Assembly (NCBI GenBank): GCA_016720835.1
Contig: JADKJW010000010.1
Span: 62,001 to 126,000, forward strand
From: Ignavibacteria bacterium
GTDB lineage: Bacteria > Bacteroidota > Ignavibacteria > SZUA-365
Direction: 5' to 3'
DNA: 64,000 nt
Part shown: positions 49,401-58,724 of the stretch, piece by piece
Layout: every line of letters begins with the position of its first letter
Position numbering within the stretch: position 1 is the stretch's first letter
Notes under the pieces: model-generated
The model's input: the letters and a program-made list of their open reading frames with translations, nothing else
Told to the model about the DNA's origin: nothing
Database searches by the model: none
Program-made: the position numbers and the translations under genes

Positions 49401-50594
49401 TTATTTCTTGGCCCGGAGCTCGTCGGCCTTCTTGTACGCGTCCTGCGCTTCCTTCGTCATGTTGAGCGCCGCGTAAATCTTGCCCGCGAGTTCCCAGTTC
49501 TGCAGCGCGTCGGCCTTGAGTTCGAGCAGCATTTTCAGGTTGGGCAGCGCCTTCTCGATGATCGGTTTGTGCGACGTGATCTGCTTCTCGGGATTGGCGG
49601 CGCTTTCCGCATCGCGCAGTTTGATGCCCCAGCGGAGACGGCCGACGCAGGAATTATACAGCGCGTTGATCATTTTGGCGTCGAGCACGAGGGCCCTGTC
49701 GAGGTAGGTCACGGCATCCTCGTATTCCTTCGTTTCGAGGAGCACGGTTCCATATGCGTACTGCGCGATCTTGTCCTCGGGATGCTTGTCGGCGAAATCC
49801 TTGAACTTCTGCTTTCCCTCGACGGTGCGGTCCGCCGCGACGTAGGCGTTCAGGAGCTGCGAGTTCAGATCCGTTTCTTCGGGGAACTTGACCAGCGCCT
49901 CCGAGAGAATGACGATGGCTTCCTCGAATTTCGCGTTCGCGAGTTCCTTCTTGTCTTCCTTCTTGAGCTCCATGCCCTTTCGCATGGTGGCTTCCGCGAG
50001 ATATTCGTAGGTCCGTACCGTCGGATTGAGTTTTTTCTGCTGCTCGATGGCCTTCATGATTTCGGCCTCGTTGTCCGGCTGCGCCTTGCGCATCGCAAAG
50101 GCGGCGAAGTAGAATCCCTCGTGCGCCGCGGTGGAGTCCGGCAGCAGCAGCCCCGCAGCCTTCAACGATCGTGCCGCCTCCGCGTAGAGACCCACGTCGT
50201 TCTTCGTCTGCGCCTTCTGGAACTTCTTGATGCCGTCATTGAACGATTCGCCCCACGCGGAGAGCGTGTTGGTCTTGATTTCGTTCTGCATCTGCGGACC
50301 CGACTGCTTCGAGCGCTCCCAGGACTGCTGCAACTGGAGGTAATCCTTCTTGATGCCGTATACCATGCCCAGCCAGTACCACGCCTCGGCGCTGCCCGGC
50401 TTCTCGTCGGCTTCCTTCTGGAACATGCTCAGCGCCAGGTTCAGCTTGCTCGTGTCCTTGGTGTTTGACTGATACTGCTGGAGATACATTTTGCCGCTCG
50501 TGATGTTCGGCGACGAACACTGGAACGCGGTGGTGCTGAGAAAGAGGACGCCGACGGCGAGGACGCCGAACGCGACGACAATCGGTCTCTTCAT
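49401..50594 (-). CDS. Secreted or membrane-anchored TPR-repeat protein
   Basis: The 397-aa protein has an N-terminal hydrophobic signal ending TTAFQCSS. The Cys could be lipidated, but Gln at -1 is not a standard lipobox residue. Several TPR-like helical pairs follow (SAEAWYWLGMVYGIKKDY, KIAQYAYGTVLLETKEYEDAVTYLDRAL, AGKIYAALNMTKEAQDAYKKA). A role in envelope assembly is possible, but no partner can be named. The start at 50594 is supported by GAGG and by a perfect upstream promoter. Confidence 0.83.
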   Translation of the reverse strand: MKRPIVVAFGVLAVGVLFLSTTAFQCSSPNITSGKMYLQQYQSNTKDTSKLNLALSMFQKEADEKPGSAEAWYWLGMVYGIKKDYLQLQQSWERSKQSGPQMQNEIKTNTLSAWGESFNDGIKKFQKAQTKNDVGLYAEAARSLKAAGLLLPDSTAAHEGFYFAAFAMRKAQPDNEAEIMKAIEQQKKLNPTVRTYEYLAEATMRKGMELKKEDKKELANAKFEEAIVILSEALVKFPEETDLNSQLLNAYVAADRTVEGKQKFKDFADKHPEDKIAQYAYGTVLLETKEYEDAVTYLDRALVLDAKMINALYNSCVGRLRWGIKLRDAESAANPEKQITSHKPIIEKALPNLKMLLELKADALQNWELAGKIYAALNMTKEAQDAYKKADELRAKK

Positions 50595-50650
50595 GATAGC
50601 CTCGGGGTGTGTGCGATGTGGGGGCAGGTGCATGTGAAAAATTGCATCCA

Positions 50651-50681
50651 CAAAAATACCGAACGATCCCGGCAGAAACAA
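50651..50681 (-). promoter_or_regulatory. Perfect Bacteroidota-type promoter
   Basis: On the minus strand TTG (50681-50679), a spacer of exactly 20 nt, then TATTTTTG (50658-50651), a full match to TAnnTTTG. It drives the TPR gene at 49401-50594. Confidence 0.7.
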
Positions 50682-50713
50682 GGAATCGGCCCGCCCTGAG
50701 GCCGCCGCGCGTC

Positions 50714-51487
50714 CTACGGAAGGGCCGCGATGAAGCGCACGGTGGCTTCCAGCACGGTTTCGCGCGCCTCGAGGTGGGGCACATGCCCGCAGTCGGCGAT
50801 CAGCATCACAGCCACCCCGCCGGGGCATTCGCGCGCGATGGCATCGAGCTGGGCGGGACTCCCGTAGGAGTCGCCCGCGCCCTGTATCGCGAGAACGGGA
50901 CAGCGCACGCCGCGCAGATCGGACCGCATCTCCCAGTCGAGCACGCCCTCGCTCCGCCAGGTGTCGGCCCAGGCGTGGAACACGGCGTCGGTCTTGTCGC
51001 CATGATAACGCGACAGCTTCCCGCGCAGATCGGTCTCGGCGTACGCGCGCGCGGCGCTGTTGATGCCGTCGAGGGTGATCTGCTCGATGATGACGTGCGC
51101 GGCTTCCGAGATGATGCCGCGCGGCACGGAGGGATGCCGGCCGCCGAATGCCAGCGCGATGGTCGCGCCGTCGCTGTGGCCGAAGAGCACCGGCCGCTCG
51201 ATGCCCTCCGCCTCGAGCAGCGCGAGCAGCGCGTCCGCCTCGTCATGGTAGAACGACATGGTCCGAGGCTGTGTGATCGGTGCCGACTGCCCGTGTCCCT
51301 GCCGGTCGTATACGAGACCTCGGCACCCGGCGCGGGCACAGGCCTCCGCGGGGAAACTCTTCCACTGCGCGATGCTTCCGAGCGCTTCGTGCAGAAACAC
51401 GATGGTCGGCGCAGCGCGGTCGGCATGCGGGATGCGGCGCACTGCGATGCGCGTGCCGCGGACGTCGATGCGTTCCGTCTGCGTCAT
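50714..51487 (-). CDS. Alpha/beta hydrolase
   Basis: The 257-aa protein has the alpha/beta-hydrolase fold: oxyanion-hole region VFLHEALGS, nucleophile elbow LFGHSDGAT (Ser105), acid in GAGDSYGSP and base in DCGHVPH near the C terminus. There is no signal peptide, so it is cytoplasmic. The substrate cannot be deduced. It lies 54 bases downstream of the barrel gene at 51542. Confidence 0.88.
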   Translation of the reverse strand: MTQTERIDVRGTRIAVRRIPHADRAAPTIVFLHEALGSIAQWKSFPAEACARAGCRGLVYDRQGHGQSAPITQPRTMSFYHDEADALLALLEAEGIERPVLFGHSDGATIALAFGGRHPSVPRGIISEAAHVIIEQITLDGINSAARAYAETDLRGKLSRYHGDKTDAVFHAWADTWRSEGVLDWEMRSDLRGVRCPVLAIQGAGDSYGSPAQLDAIARECPGGVAVMLIADCGHVPHLEARETVLEATVRFIAALP

Positions 51488-51541
51488 GTCACCACCGGCC
51501 GCGCGGCGGATGCGCGGGAGCGCGGCGACGGCTTCGCGTTC

Positions 51542-52198
51542 TCAGAAGTAGAACAACACACCGAAGGTGATGCTCTGGAAATTGTCGTTGTACTCCGACA
51601 CCCAGCCGTCGAGATTGTCGTTGAAGCACAGGGTCTTGGTGAACGCGTAGTGGAAATCCATGGACTTCCCGAGCGTCCACAGGACGCCCACGGAAATCGG
51701 AACCATCGCCGCGCTCTTGTCCACCCCTCGATATGACGGGTACATCTGCTCGATGCGCGCGGATTTGATGGTACTCTGCGGATCGAAGAACACCATGCCG
51801 AATCCGCTCGAAACGTACGGACGGAACGGCGAGCGCGTGAAGAACTCCACCTTCAACTGTCCGGCGACATGGAAGATGTCGGTCTTGAAATCATACTCGT
51901 TCGATGTCGCCTTCAGCGGATCGTAGCCGGCGGTCGCCATCACATGCGCGTACAGGATATTGCCGATTTTAAAGAGCTTGATCTGGCCGGTGACCGAGGC
52001 GCTCAGCAGCCATTTGTGGTCGCCGTTGAACTGGCCTCCCTTGTCCACATCCCCGCTGTAGGTCAGCAACCCGAGGTCGAATCCCGCGGCGAAGCGCTGA
52101 GGTCGCGCATCTTTGGCGGGCTCGAACATGCCCTGCGATCGCGCGGATCCGAGGAGTCCGGCGGTCAGAAAGAGAAACAGGCATGTGTGACGGAACAT
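51542..52198 (-). CDS. Small outer-membrane beta-barrel protein
   Basis: The 218-aa protein has a signal peptide (MFRHTCLFLFLTAGLLGSARSQ). Beta strands with alternating hydrophobics follow, and the protein ends QSITFGVLFYF, a C-terminal aromatic typical of BAM-assembled barrels. No enzymatic motif was seen. The start at 52198 fits both the signal peptide and the promoter at 52225-52255. Confidence 0.8.
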   Translation of the reverse strand: MFRHTCLFLFLTAGLLGSARSQGMFEPAKDARPQRFAAGFDLGLLTYSGDVDKGGQFNGDHKWLLSASVTGQIKLFKIGNILYAHVMATAGYDPLKATSNEYDFKTDIFHVAGQLKVEFFTRSPFRPYVSSGFGMVFFDPQSTIKSARIEQMYPSYRGVDKSAAMVPISVGVLWTLGKSMDFHYAFTKTLCFNDNLDGWVSEYNDNFQSITFGVLFYF

Positions 52199-52224
52199 CA
52201 GAGGGACCCCGTGTGCAGTGACAC

Positions 52225-52255
52225 GAAAAGTACGGAAGCGCGGCGTGCCGAACAA
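52225..52255 (-). promoter_or_regulatory. Bacteroidota-type promoter
   Basis: On the minus strand TTG (52255-52253), 20-nt spacer, TACTTTTC (52232-52225). It lies 27 bases upstream of the small barrel gene. Confidence 0.6.
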
Positions 52256-52287
52256 TTCCGGAGCGGATGCTCCGTTGTCTGCCGGCC

Positions 52288-52929
52288 TCAGGAGAGCCAT
52301 GCGATGAAGTGCCGCAGCGCGTCGGGACGCAGCAGGACGGTGAGGAGCAGGCCCGCGATCGCCCCGTAGAGATGCACGTCATGGCCGATGTTGCCGAGAT
52401 TGCGTTTTGCGCCGACCATGCTCGCGGCGAGGAACAGCACGCCGAACAGCGGATACGGGATGCCGACGGGCAGGAGAAAGAGGTACACCTTGCCCTGCGG
52501 GAAAAACAGCATGCCGCAGAAAAAGAGACCGGAGATCGCCCCCGACGCCCCGAGCGCCCGGTACGCGGGATCGCGCCGGTGACGCACGACGGGAGGCAGG
52601 GCGCCGAGAATGAGGCTCCCGAAATACACGATCGAAAAATCGCGCGCGCCGAGGACCTCGTTCAGCGTGAACGCGATGGACGCGTACGAGAAGGCGTTGA
52701 ACAAGAGGTGCCCGATATCGCCATGCACGAAGCCGTAGGTCACCAGGCGGTGCACGGCTCCCCGACCAACGATATCGACGGGCCAGAGCAGGCAGGCGTC
52801 CATGACGGCGCGCCGGAAAAACGCAACGGCGCTCACCGCCACCATCAGCACGAGCAGCGGCATCGCGACGGATATGGTCCCGTCCGTGAGCGGAAAACGA
52901 GCGAGGATCGGAAGGAGCGCGGTCTGCAT
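52288..52929 (-). CDS. Rhomboid-family intramembrane serine protease
   Basis: The 213-aa polytopic membrane protein has the rhomboid motifs: HGDIGHLLFNAF in the second core helix, the catalytic GASGAISG (Ser129), and the helix-6 histidine in HDVHLYGAIAG (His186). It cleaves membrane proteins within the bilayer; the substrate is unknown. TATTATTT lies only 5-13 bases before the ATG with TTG 19 bases further up, so the transcript may be nearly leaderless. Confidence 0.9.
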   Translation of the reverse strand: MQTALLPILARFPLTDGTISVAMPLLVLMVAVSAVAFFRRAVMDACLLWPVDIVGRGAVHRLVTYGFVHGDIGHLLFNAFSYASIAFTLNEVLGARDFSIVYFGSLILGALPPVVRHRRDPAYRALGASGAISGLFFCGMLFFPQGKVYLFLLPVGIPYPLFGVLFLAASMVGAKRNLGNIGHDVHLYGAIAGLLLTVLLRPDALRHFIAWLS

Positions 52930-53023
52930 GGCGGAAATAATACGGCGCGACGGCCGGAACTCAAAGCCGCGGCCGTCGCGCGATGCGGAATCATTCCCGC
53001 GGACGTGCGCCCGCGGGTCCGGA

Positions 53024-54481
53024 TCAGAAGCCGATGGCGACCCCGAAGGTTGCACCCAGCTTGTAGGTCCTGTGCCAGGAACCTTCGACGATGTACTGCA
53101 GGACCGAGCCTTCGAGCCCGAGATTGAACATGGAGTAGTTGGTCGGATACATCTCGAGACCGAAACGGAACTTCGCCAGAGGACCCTGCCTGGTCCCGCC
53201 GATGACGGTGCGGGCGTACGGATACACGAAGTCGACGATGCCGAATTTCGGGAAGGACAGCTTCCACACGGCCCCATACCAGTCCAGCATTTTGTTGCGC
53301 TGCACGATCGCCGCGATCCACGGCGCCGGAGGCGAGTACACGATGCGAATCGGTTCTCCCGGATCGCGGTTTTCGAAGAACATCATGGACTGGTACTCCT
53401 GTCCGAACGTCTCGCGGCCGTATTCAAGACCGAAGGCGTGCATGTCGGAGATCTTGTACACGGCGCTGATGGCCATGTCCTTGAACAGGTCATGCGAATT
53501 GTAGGGCAGGTCCACGCTCGGATAGGAGCGGGAGTTCAGCACGCGCATCTCGAAGACGAGATTCGACAGGAAATCCCCGTTGCTGTGGTACTGGAAGAAA
53601 TGCGACCGGGACAGCCCGTCCATCGACGCGTCGGCCAGCATGGCGTCCGGCGGAAACACCGCGACGGGCTGGACGGGGATGTCCTCGCGTGTCGGGGTCT
53701 TCAGCGGAGCGGGCGCGATGTCGAGATCGGCCGGAAGGGCGGAATATCGATCCGCACCGATTGGCAGCTCTGCGACGGTCGATGGCAGGAGATCGGCGGG
53801 AGGCGGACGGAGCGTCACGGCGGCATGCGCGGCTTCCGCCACAGACGGCGGTGTTCCGTCACCGGTACGGTCTGACCGTTCCATCGCGCCATGCGCGACT
53901 GCCGCGCCGGAGCCCTGTGCGGCTGCGCGGGTATCCGCGAAGACCGGCCCGGCGGTGCGCGCGTGCCGGGCGCGTCCGATGCGGGCGGATGCGGGTTCCG
54001 CATTCTCCGCATCGCGCGCGATGCGGTCGGCGGAAATCGGGGCCGCTTCCGTCGGCGTCTGCTGCAGCCGCGCTTCCTGCTGTCCGGGAGGGAGCGTGAG
54101 GATGGGTGCGGGAGAGAACAGAAGGAACATGCCGCTGGTCATGACCGCGGAGAGGATGGCGGTTGCGATGATCGGGAGATGGCCTTTCACGACGGCCAGC
54201 GCGGAGTGCGCCGCATGCATGGGTCCGGAAGACGCCGCGCCGGCGGTGGCAGCCGCTGCTGCCGGGGCGGTCAGGCCTGCGCCCGCGAACACCGCAGCGG
54301 TCACCGCCGCGGGCGGCGTGATGTTCCGGAGATCCTGGCTGATGAAGGAATGCAGCCGCGCGTGCTCGCTGAACTCCTTGCGGAGTTCCTGGCTTGCGGC
54401 AAGGCGCTCGAACAGCACGTCCTCGTGGGCGGGGTCGAGTCCTTCATCGAAGTACTGGTGGAGAAGTTCAGTCGCGTTCAT
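53024..54481 (-). CDS. Anti-sigma-like domain fused to an outer-membrane beta-barrel
   Basis: The 485-aa protein has an unusual order. Residues 1-55 (MNATELLHQYFDEGLDPAHE...LRKEFSEHARLHSF) resemble the cytoplasmic helical domain of anti-sigma factors but lack the zinc-binding His/Cys. One membrane helix lies at about 102-123. About 170 residues of Pro/Ala/Arg-rich linker follow. The C-terminal 190 residues look like a beta-barrel ending in Phe (LGATFGVAIGF). There is no N-terminal signal peptide. It is encoded after an ECF sigma factor with a 159-base gap. A single protein could thus link the cytoplasm to the outer membrane; alternatively the last region is a soluble periplasmic beta domain. 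Confidence 0.7.
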   Translation of the reverse strand: MNATELLHQYFDEGLDPAHEDVLFERLAASQELRKEFSEHARLHSFISQDLRNITPPAAVTAAVFAGAGLTAPAAAAATAGAASSGPMHAAHSALAVVKGHLPIIATAILSAVMTSGMFLLFSPAPILTLPPGQQEARLQQTPTEAAPISADRIARDAENAEPASARIGRARHARTAGPVFADTRAAAQGSGAAVAHGAMERSDRTGDGTPPSVAEAAHAAVTLRPPPADLLPSTVAELPIGADRYSALPADLDIAPAPLKTPTREDIPVQPVAVFPPDAMLADASMDGLSRSHFFQYHSNGDFLSNLVFEMRVLNSRSYPSVDLPYNSHDLFKDMAISAVYKISDMHAFGLEYGRETFGQEYQSMMFFENRDPGEPIRIVYSPPAPWIAAIVQRNKMLDWYGAVWKLSFPKFGIVDFVYPYARTVIGGTRQGPLAKFRFGLEMYPTNYSMFNLGLEGSVLQYIVEGSWHRTYKLGATFGVAIGF

Positions 54482-54592
54482 GATCGATCATTGCTGTTCG
54501 TGTCTCGTCGTCGTGTGATGGTTGGTCGACTGTGCCACCCGCATCAGGCGGGGAATGCGGGGCTTCAGCGTGGCGCAGGGCCTTGTCGTGCG

Positions 54593-54638
54593 CCCCCGCC
54601 GCGAGGGCGGGGGATGTCTGTGCGGGAGCGTGCTCCCG
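54593..54638 (-). promoter_or_regulatory. Two hairpins between sigma and anti-sigma genes
   Basis: CGGGAGC/GCTCCCG (54623-54638) and CCCCCGCC/GGCGGGGG (54593-54613, 5-nt loop) lie immediately after the sigma stop codon. They could be an attenuator or RNA-processing site setting the ratio of the two products. No U tract is present. Confidence 0.4.
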
Positions 54639-54640
54639 TG

Positions 54641-55210
54641 CTACTCGTGCCGGGCCAGATCGGCGATGTACGGGGAGAGGATCGATCGGATCCGGTCCTT
54701 CGCGCGCATGACGCGGACCTTCAGCGATGCGACCGAATCACCCGTGACTGCCGCGATTTCCTTGTAGGACAGGCCCTGATAGAAGCGCAGAACGAATGCT
54801 TCGCGATAGGAGGCGTCCAGCAGTTCCAGCGCCGCGCCCACCATGTTGAACAGTTCTTCGCGCTCGTACAGCGGCGCGCCGCCCGTATCCTCGCCTTCCT
54901 CGAAGGGCGACCACCGCGCGTTGCTGCGCAACACGTTCAGGAACACGTTGCGCGCGCTCGCCAGCAGATAGGAAAGGATGTTGGAAACCCGCTCGCCTTC
55001 CGAAAACTCGTGACGGAAAAAGCGGAGAAAGGTCTCCTGAAACACATCGTTCGCGTCATCGGGACTGCCGGACATGCGGAGACAGTACACGTACACTTTT
55101 TGAGAATACCGCGCGTACAACTCGGCGAAGGCTTCGTTCTTCTCTTCCGCTGTTCCACGGAACACCCGGAAGAGTTCGTCGTCGCTGAGTGTGCTGTGCC
55201 TGCGCTCCAT
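54641..55210 (-). CDS. ECF sigma factor (sigma-70 family)
   Basis: The 189-aa protein has region 2 (FAELYARYSQKVYVYCLRMSGSPDDANDVFQETFLRFF) and region 4 (LELLDASYREAFVLRFYQGLSYKEIAAVTGDSVASLKVRVMRAKDRI) and no region 3, as in RpoE-like ECF factors. It directs RNA polymerase to an envelope- or stress-type regulon. The adjacent downstream membrane protein is its probable anti-sigma factor. Confidence 0.94.
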   Translation of the reverse strand: MERRHSTLSDDELFRVFRGTAEEKNEAFAELYARYSQKVYVYCLRMSGSPDDANDVFQETFLRFFRHEFSEGERVSNILSYLLASARNVFLNVLRSNARWSPFEEGEDTGGAPLYEREELFNMVGAALELLDASYREAFVLRFYQGLSYKEIAAVTGDSVASLKVRVMRAKDRIRSILSPYIADLARHE

Positions 55211-55363
55211 GGCCTCGATCCGTTTTCCGGCGCCATCGTCATCACTGCGGCAGTTTTCCGCAGCGCATACTTCGAAGACACGATACGGGGGAATTGGTTA
55301 CAATTCAATGAAATACGGAGGGAATTCGGAAAAGTTGCCCCGGGACCATTCCCCGCCACCTTT

Positions 55364-56395
55364 TCACCCGAACGGACGCTCGTCGCGGAGGATATCCTCG
55401 TCGCGGGCGGTGAAAAGCAGTATTCTCACGGCTTTCATCGTCGCGCGAAGCATCACCGAATTTCCCTGCAGCAGAAACCGTATCCCGTTCCCCAGCAAAG
55501 ACCACAACAGCCAGGCTGCGCTCCATGGGGTGTAGAGCCCGCGCTGCTTCCGGAATCGCCTCAGCGCGAGAATGCGCAGCACGTGCGCCGACTGCGCGGG
55601 GAGACGATTGCCGGGCACTTTGTGATGCAGGATGGTCGCGTCGCGAAGCACCGTGATGGGCCGCTCCCCGGGGAAACCCAGCGCCACTCCGTAGTTGTCT
55701 CCGATGCCGTGCGGACCCAGCGCTTCGTCGTAGGGCGACGCGCGCAGCCATTCCCGCGCGATCAGCGACGCGCCGAGCCCGAACACGGCGCAACGCGTCA
55801 CCGGCTCCGACACCTCTGTCACCAGCGGCCAACCGGCCAGCGTGAAGGTGTTGCCCCGCCACGCGTACCAGGCGCGGAGCGGGCGCCGCAGTAAGGCGGG
55901 CATGGGCGTGCGGGACACGTCGGCCCATACCGTGAGCTGGAAGAGGGTATTCCAAAGCAACGTGCGCAGAGGGAGCACGCGAAAATCGGACGAGTACTCG
56001 CCATTCGTGTCCGGTTCGGCGATCAATCCCGTCAACGCGCCGGTGTCCGGGCACCGCGCGAGATGCGCGGCGAGCGTTGAAAGATAGCGGGGTGCGACTT
56101 CCATGTCGTCGTCGCACAGAAACAGATGCGTGCCCGTTGCTGCCGCGATGCCCGCATTGCGCTGCGCGCAGACCGACGGCGGGCACGGAAGCACGCGAAT
56201 GCCGAGCCGGGGATGCCGTGCCCGAAGGCCGTCGGCATCGGCGGGCGTGTCGGAGGCGTCCGCGACAAGCACTTCGTGGAGAGGCTGCTCCTGCGCCTCG
56301 AGCGAGGCAAGCAGCCGGTGCAGGCATGCGGACCGGTTGCGCGTGGGCACGACCACCGAAATGCTGAGCGAGGCGGGGGAAGTGGCGGACATCAT
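55364..56395 (-). CDS. Family 2 glycosyltransferase
   Basis: The 343-aa protein has a GT-A fold: SISVVVPTRNRSACLHRLL at the N terminus, VADASD, and the DxD-type FLCDDDMEV near residue 105. A C-terminal hydrophobic segment (WLLWSLLGNGIRFLL) suggests membrane association. It is the last gene of a five-gene operon, one base after the preceding gene's stop. The sugar donor and acceptor are unknown. Confidence 0.88.
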   Translation of the reverse strand: MMSATSPASLSISVVVPTRNRSACLHRLLASLEAQEQPLHEVLVADASDTPADADGLRARHPRLGIRVLPCPPSVCAQRNAGIAAATGTHLFLCDDDMEVAPRYLSTLAAHLARCPDTGALTGLIAEPDTNGEYSSDFRVLPLRTLLWNTLFQLTVWADVSRTPMPALLRRPLRAWYAWRGNTFTLAGWPLVTEVSEPVTRCAVFGLGASLIAREWLRASPYDEALGPHGIGDNYGVALGFPGERPITVLRDATILHHKVPGNRLPAQSAHVLRILALRRFRKQRGLYTPWSAAWLLWSLLGNGIRFLLQGNSVMLRATMKAVRILLFTARDEDILRDERPFG

Positions 56396-56396
56396 C

Positions 56397-57581
56397 TCAG
56401 CGGCGCGTGAAATCGAGGGACCTGCCCCGCCTGGAATCGATGAGCGCATCGCGATACACGCGCAGCATGGCTTCGGCGGCGGCATCGATGGAGTGGTCCG
56501 CCGCCCAGCGGCGTCCGTTTGCGCGCATGGCGGCCCGGCGGTCGGGATCGGACCAGAGCCGGAGGGTCTCCATCGCGAGGGCTTCGAAATCGCCCGCCGG
56601 GACAGCGGCGGCACACTCTCCGTCTACGTCGTGCAGCAGTCCCGTGTCCGTGCCGCACACCGTCACGCCGCTGGCGAGGGCCTCGGCGACGGCCACGCCG
56701 CCCGCCTCGTGACGCGATGACTGGAGCAGGACGTCCGCCCACGCGTAATGCCGCGGCATGTCCTGATGCGCCACATGTCCCGCAAATTCCACGCTGTCCG
56801 CCAGGCCGAGCTCTCTCGCGAGATCCTGCACGCGTCCCAGCATGAAATCGCCGCCGACGATGCGCAGACGCGCGTCGACGGATTTCGAAAGAAGCCGGAA
56901 CGCGCGCAACAAGGTGTCCTGATCCTTGACGGGGGTCAGATTCGCCACATGCAGGGCGCGGAGCGTGCCGTCGGGAACGCGCGGCTCTGCGAGCGGGAAC
57001 AGGGCGGTGTCCACACCCGCGGGAATGACGACGGCATCGTCGCGTGCGACACCGTGCGCGGCGAGGGCTGCGCGTTGCGCGGAGGACAACAGCGTCAGGC
57101 CCTGCGCGCGCCCGCAGCACCAGAGCGTGAGCGGGCGCAGGAGACCGGACCGCAGATGCCCGTATCCGACATCGGGCAGATTCGCGGTCTCGGCGCCGTG
57201 GAGGCTCACGACACCCGGGATGCCCAGCAACGGCGCGAACGAGGCCGCGATCAGTCCCGCCGGGTGCGCCCACACGCCGTGCAGCAGATCGTACCGCTCG
57301 TGCGCATGCGCGCGAAGCAGCTCCGCCGACAGGAAGGCGTAGCGGAGAATCGGATCGTGGAGGGGTTTTTTCGACACGAAGCGGATGCGCGCGTCGCCGC
57401 AGTCCGCCGGCTTCGATCCGGTCCTCGACGGGATGGTGAAGACCTCCACGCGGCAGGTCCGCGACAGACGGGACACGAGCTGCACGAGGAAGGGGACGGT
57501 CACGCCGCCGCCCGGTTCCTCCACGCCGCCGTGCACGAGCAGGGCGATGCGCGGTCCCGCGCCGTTGCGTGCCGGCGTCAT
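56397..57581 (-). CDS. Family 4 glycosyltransferase
   Basis: The 394-aa GT-B enzyme begins RIALLVHGGVEEPGGGVTVPFLVQLVSRL. Its C-terminal donor site has VANLTPVKDQDTLLRAF, GHVAHQDMPRHYAWADVLLQSSRHEAGGVAVAEALASG and the E-x7-E pattern of GT4. The start ATG 57581 overlaps the upstream gene's stop (ATGA), which fixes the start despite a longer open frame. Confidence 0.9.
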   Translation of the reverse strand: MTPARNGAGPRIALLVHGGVEEPGGGVTVPFLVQLVSRLSRTCRVEVFTIPSRTGSKPADCGDARIRFVSKKPLHDPILRYAFLSAELLRAHAHERYDLLHGVWAHPAGLIAASFAPLLGIPGVVSLHGAETANLPDVGYGHLRSGLLRPLTLWCCGRAQGLTLLSSAQRAALAAHGVARDDAVVIPAGVDTALFPLAEPRVPDGTLRALHVANLTPVKDQDTLLRAFRLLSKSVDARLRIVGGDFMLGRVQDLARELGLADSVEFAGHVAHQDMPRHYAWADVLLQSSRHEAGGVAVAEALASGVTVCGTDTGLLHDVDGECAAAVPAGDFEALAMETLRLWSDPDRRAAMRANGRRWAADHSIDAAAEAMLRVYRDALIDSRRGRSLDFTRR

Positions 57582-58723
57582 CCTCGCGTCTCCGCGCGGG
57601 TTGCACGACGACGCGTCAGCCATGCGTCTTCGAACGCGTCGCGGGCGCGGGTGCCGATGCGATCGAAGGAGAGTGTCTCCGCGAAATGCGCGCGCACTCG
57701 TTCGCGCGATCCTCGCGTGCCGGCGGCCTCGCGGAGCGCGCGCGCGCAACCCGCGTCGTCCCCCGGCTGCCACAGGTGGCCGATGGCGCCTCCGCCGGTC
57801 AGGGCCGCGAACGGCGCGATGCCCGTGACGACGGGCCATGCGCCGCAGGCGAGCGCCTCGATGAGCGCGAAACCGCACCCCTCGCGATGACTGCCGAGCA
57901 CGAACAGGTCCGCGGCGCTGAGCCACCGCGCGATCTCCTCATGCGGCACGGGTCCGACAAGGCGCACGGCATCGCCGAGGCCAAGCGAGGCGCACTCCGC
58001 GCGCACGGCATGCTCCAGCGGCGCCTCCGTATAGAGCATGCACAGGCGCGCGCGAGGAAGGGCGGATCGCGCCGCGGCGAAACCGCGCAGGACGGTCACG
58101 GGATCCTTGTTGCCGTCGAGACGTCCGATCCAGAGCAGCAGCGGCTCGCCGTCGACGCCCAGAATCCGGCGCGCCTCGTCTTGATCCGTCGGCGCCAGAC
58201 GGGTCGAGGATTCAGGCACGTCGATGATGCGGACCGCGGCGGGAAGCAGGCCGAGCCGCCGCCACTCCTCGCCCTGGGCGCGCGAGGCGAACAGCGCGGC
58301 ATCCAGACGTCCGAGCGCGCGGCGGTAGAGGGGATGAAGCACCGCCGGAGGAAGCGGTCCGCCATGATGCTGCCACAACAGCGCCGTGTCCGCAGCGAGG
58401 GCGGAGCGCAGAGCCGGGAGCACGGCGGGAATGCCGTGGACGTGCACCACGTCGGGGTCGAGGGCGCGGACGGACGCGATGGTTCGGGTGAAACGCATGC
58501 CCCAGCGAGGACGGGACGGCAGCATGTCGCGCACGAAATGGTAGTCGACCCCGTCCAGCGCGATGCGCCCGTCCGCGGAAAAGCGCTGTACCACCGCGAC
58601 GGATTCCGTTCCCGCGCGCTTCAGCGCTGCGCACCACTCCGTCATGGTCCAGTACGCGCGCAATAAAGATTCCGGATCGGAGTATCCGGTATCGTAGTAC
58701 GTGTTGAGGGTGAGCGCGCGCAT
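57578..58723 (-). CDS. Family 4 glycosyltransferase
   Basis: The 381-aa GT-B enzyme shows VVHVHGIPAVLPAL in the acceptor domain and LLLWIGRLDGNKDPVTVLRGFAAA, VPHEEIARWLSAADLFVLGSHREGCGFALIEALACG in the donor domain. The latter holds the E-x7-E motif. It starts 1 base after the ABC gene's stop and overlaps the next gene by 4 bases. With the neighbouring transferases it would extend a surface oligosaccharide. Confidence 0.9.
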   Translation of the reverse strand: MRALTLNTYYDTGYSDPESLLRAYWTMTEWCAALKRAGTESVAVVQRFSADGRIALDGVDYHFVRDMLPSRPRWGMRFTRTIASVRALDPDVVHVHGIPAVLPALRSALAADTALLWQHHGGPLPPAVLHPLYRRALGRLDAALFASRAQGEEWRRLGLLPAAVRIIDVPESSTRLAPTDQDEARRILGVDGEPLLLWIGRLDGNKDPVTVLRGFAAARSALPRARLCMLYTEAPLEHAVRAECASLGLGDAVRLVGPVPHEEIARWLSAADLFVLGSHREGCGFALIEALACGAWPVVTGIAPFAALTGGGAIGHLWQPGDDAGCARALREAAGTRGSRERVRAHFAETLSFDRIGTRARDAFEDAWLTRRRATRAETRG

Positions 58724-58724
58724 G

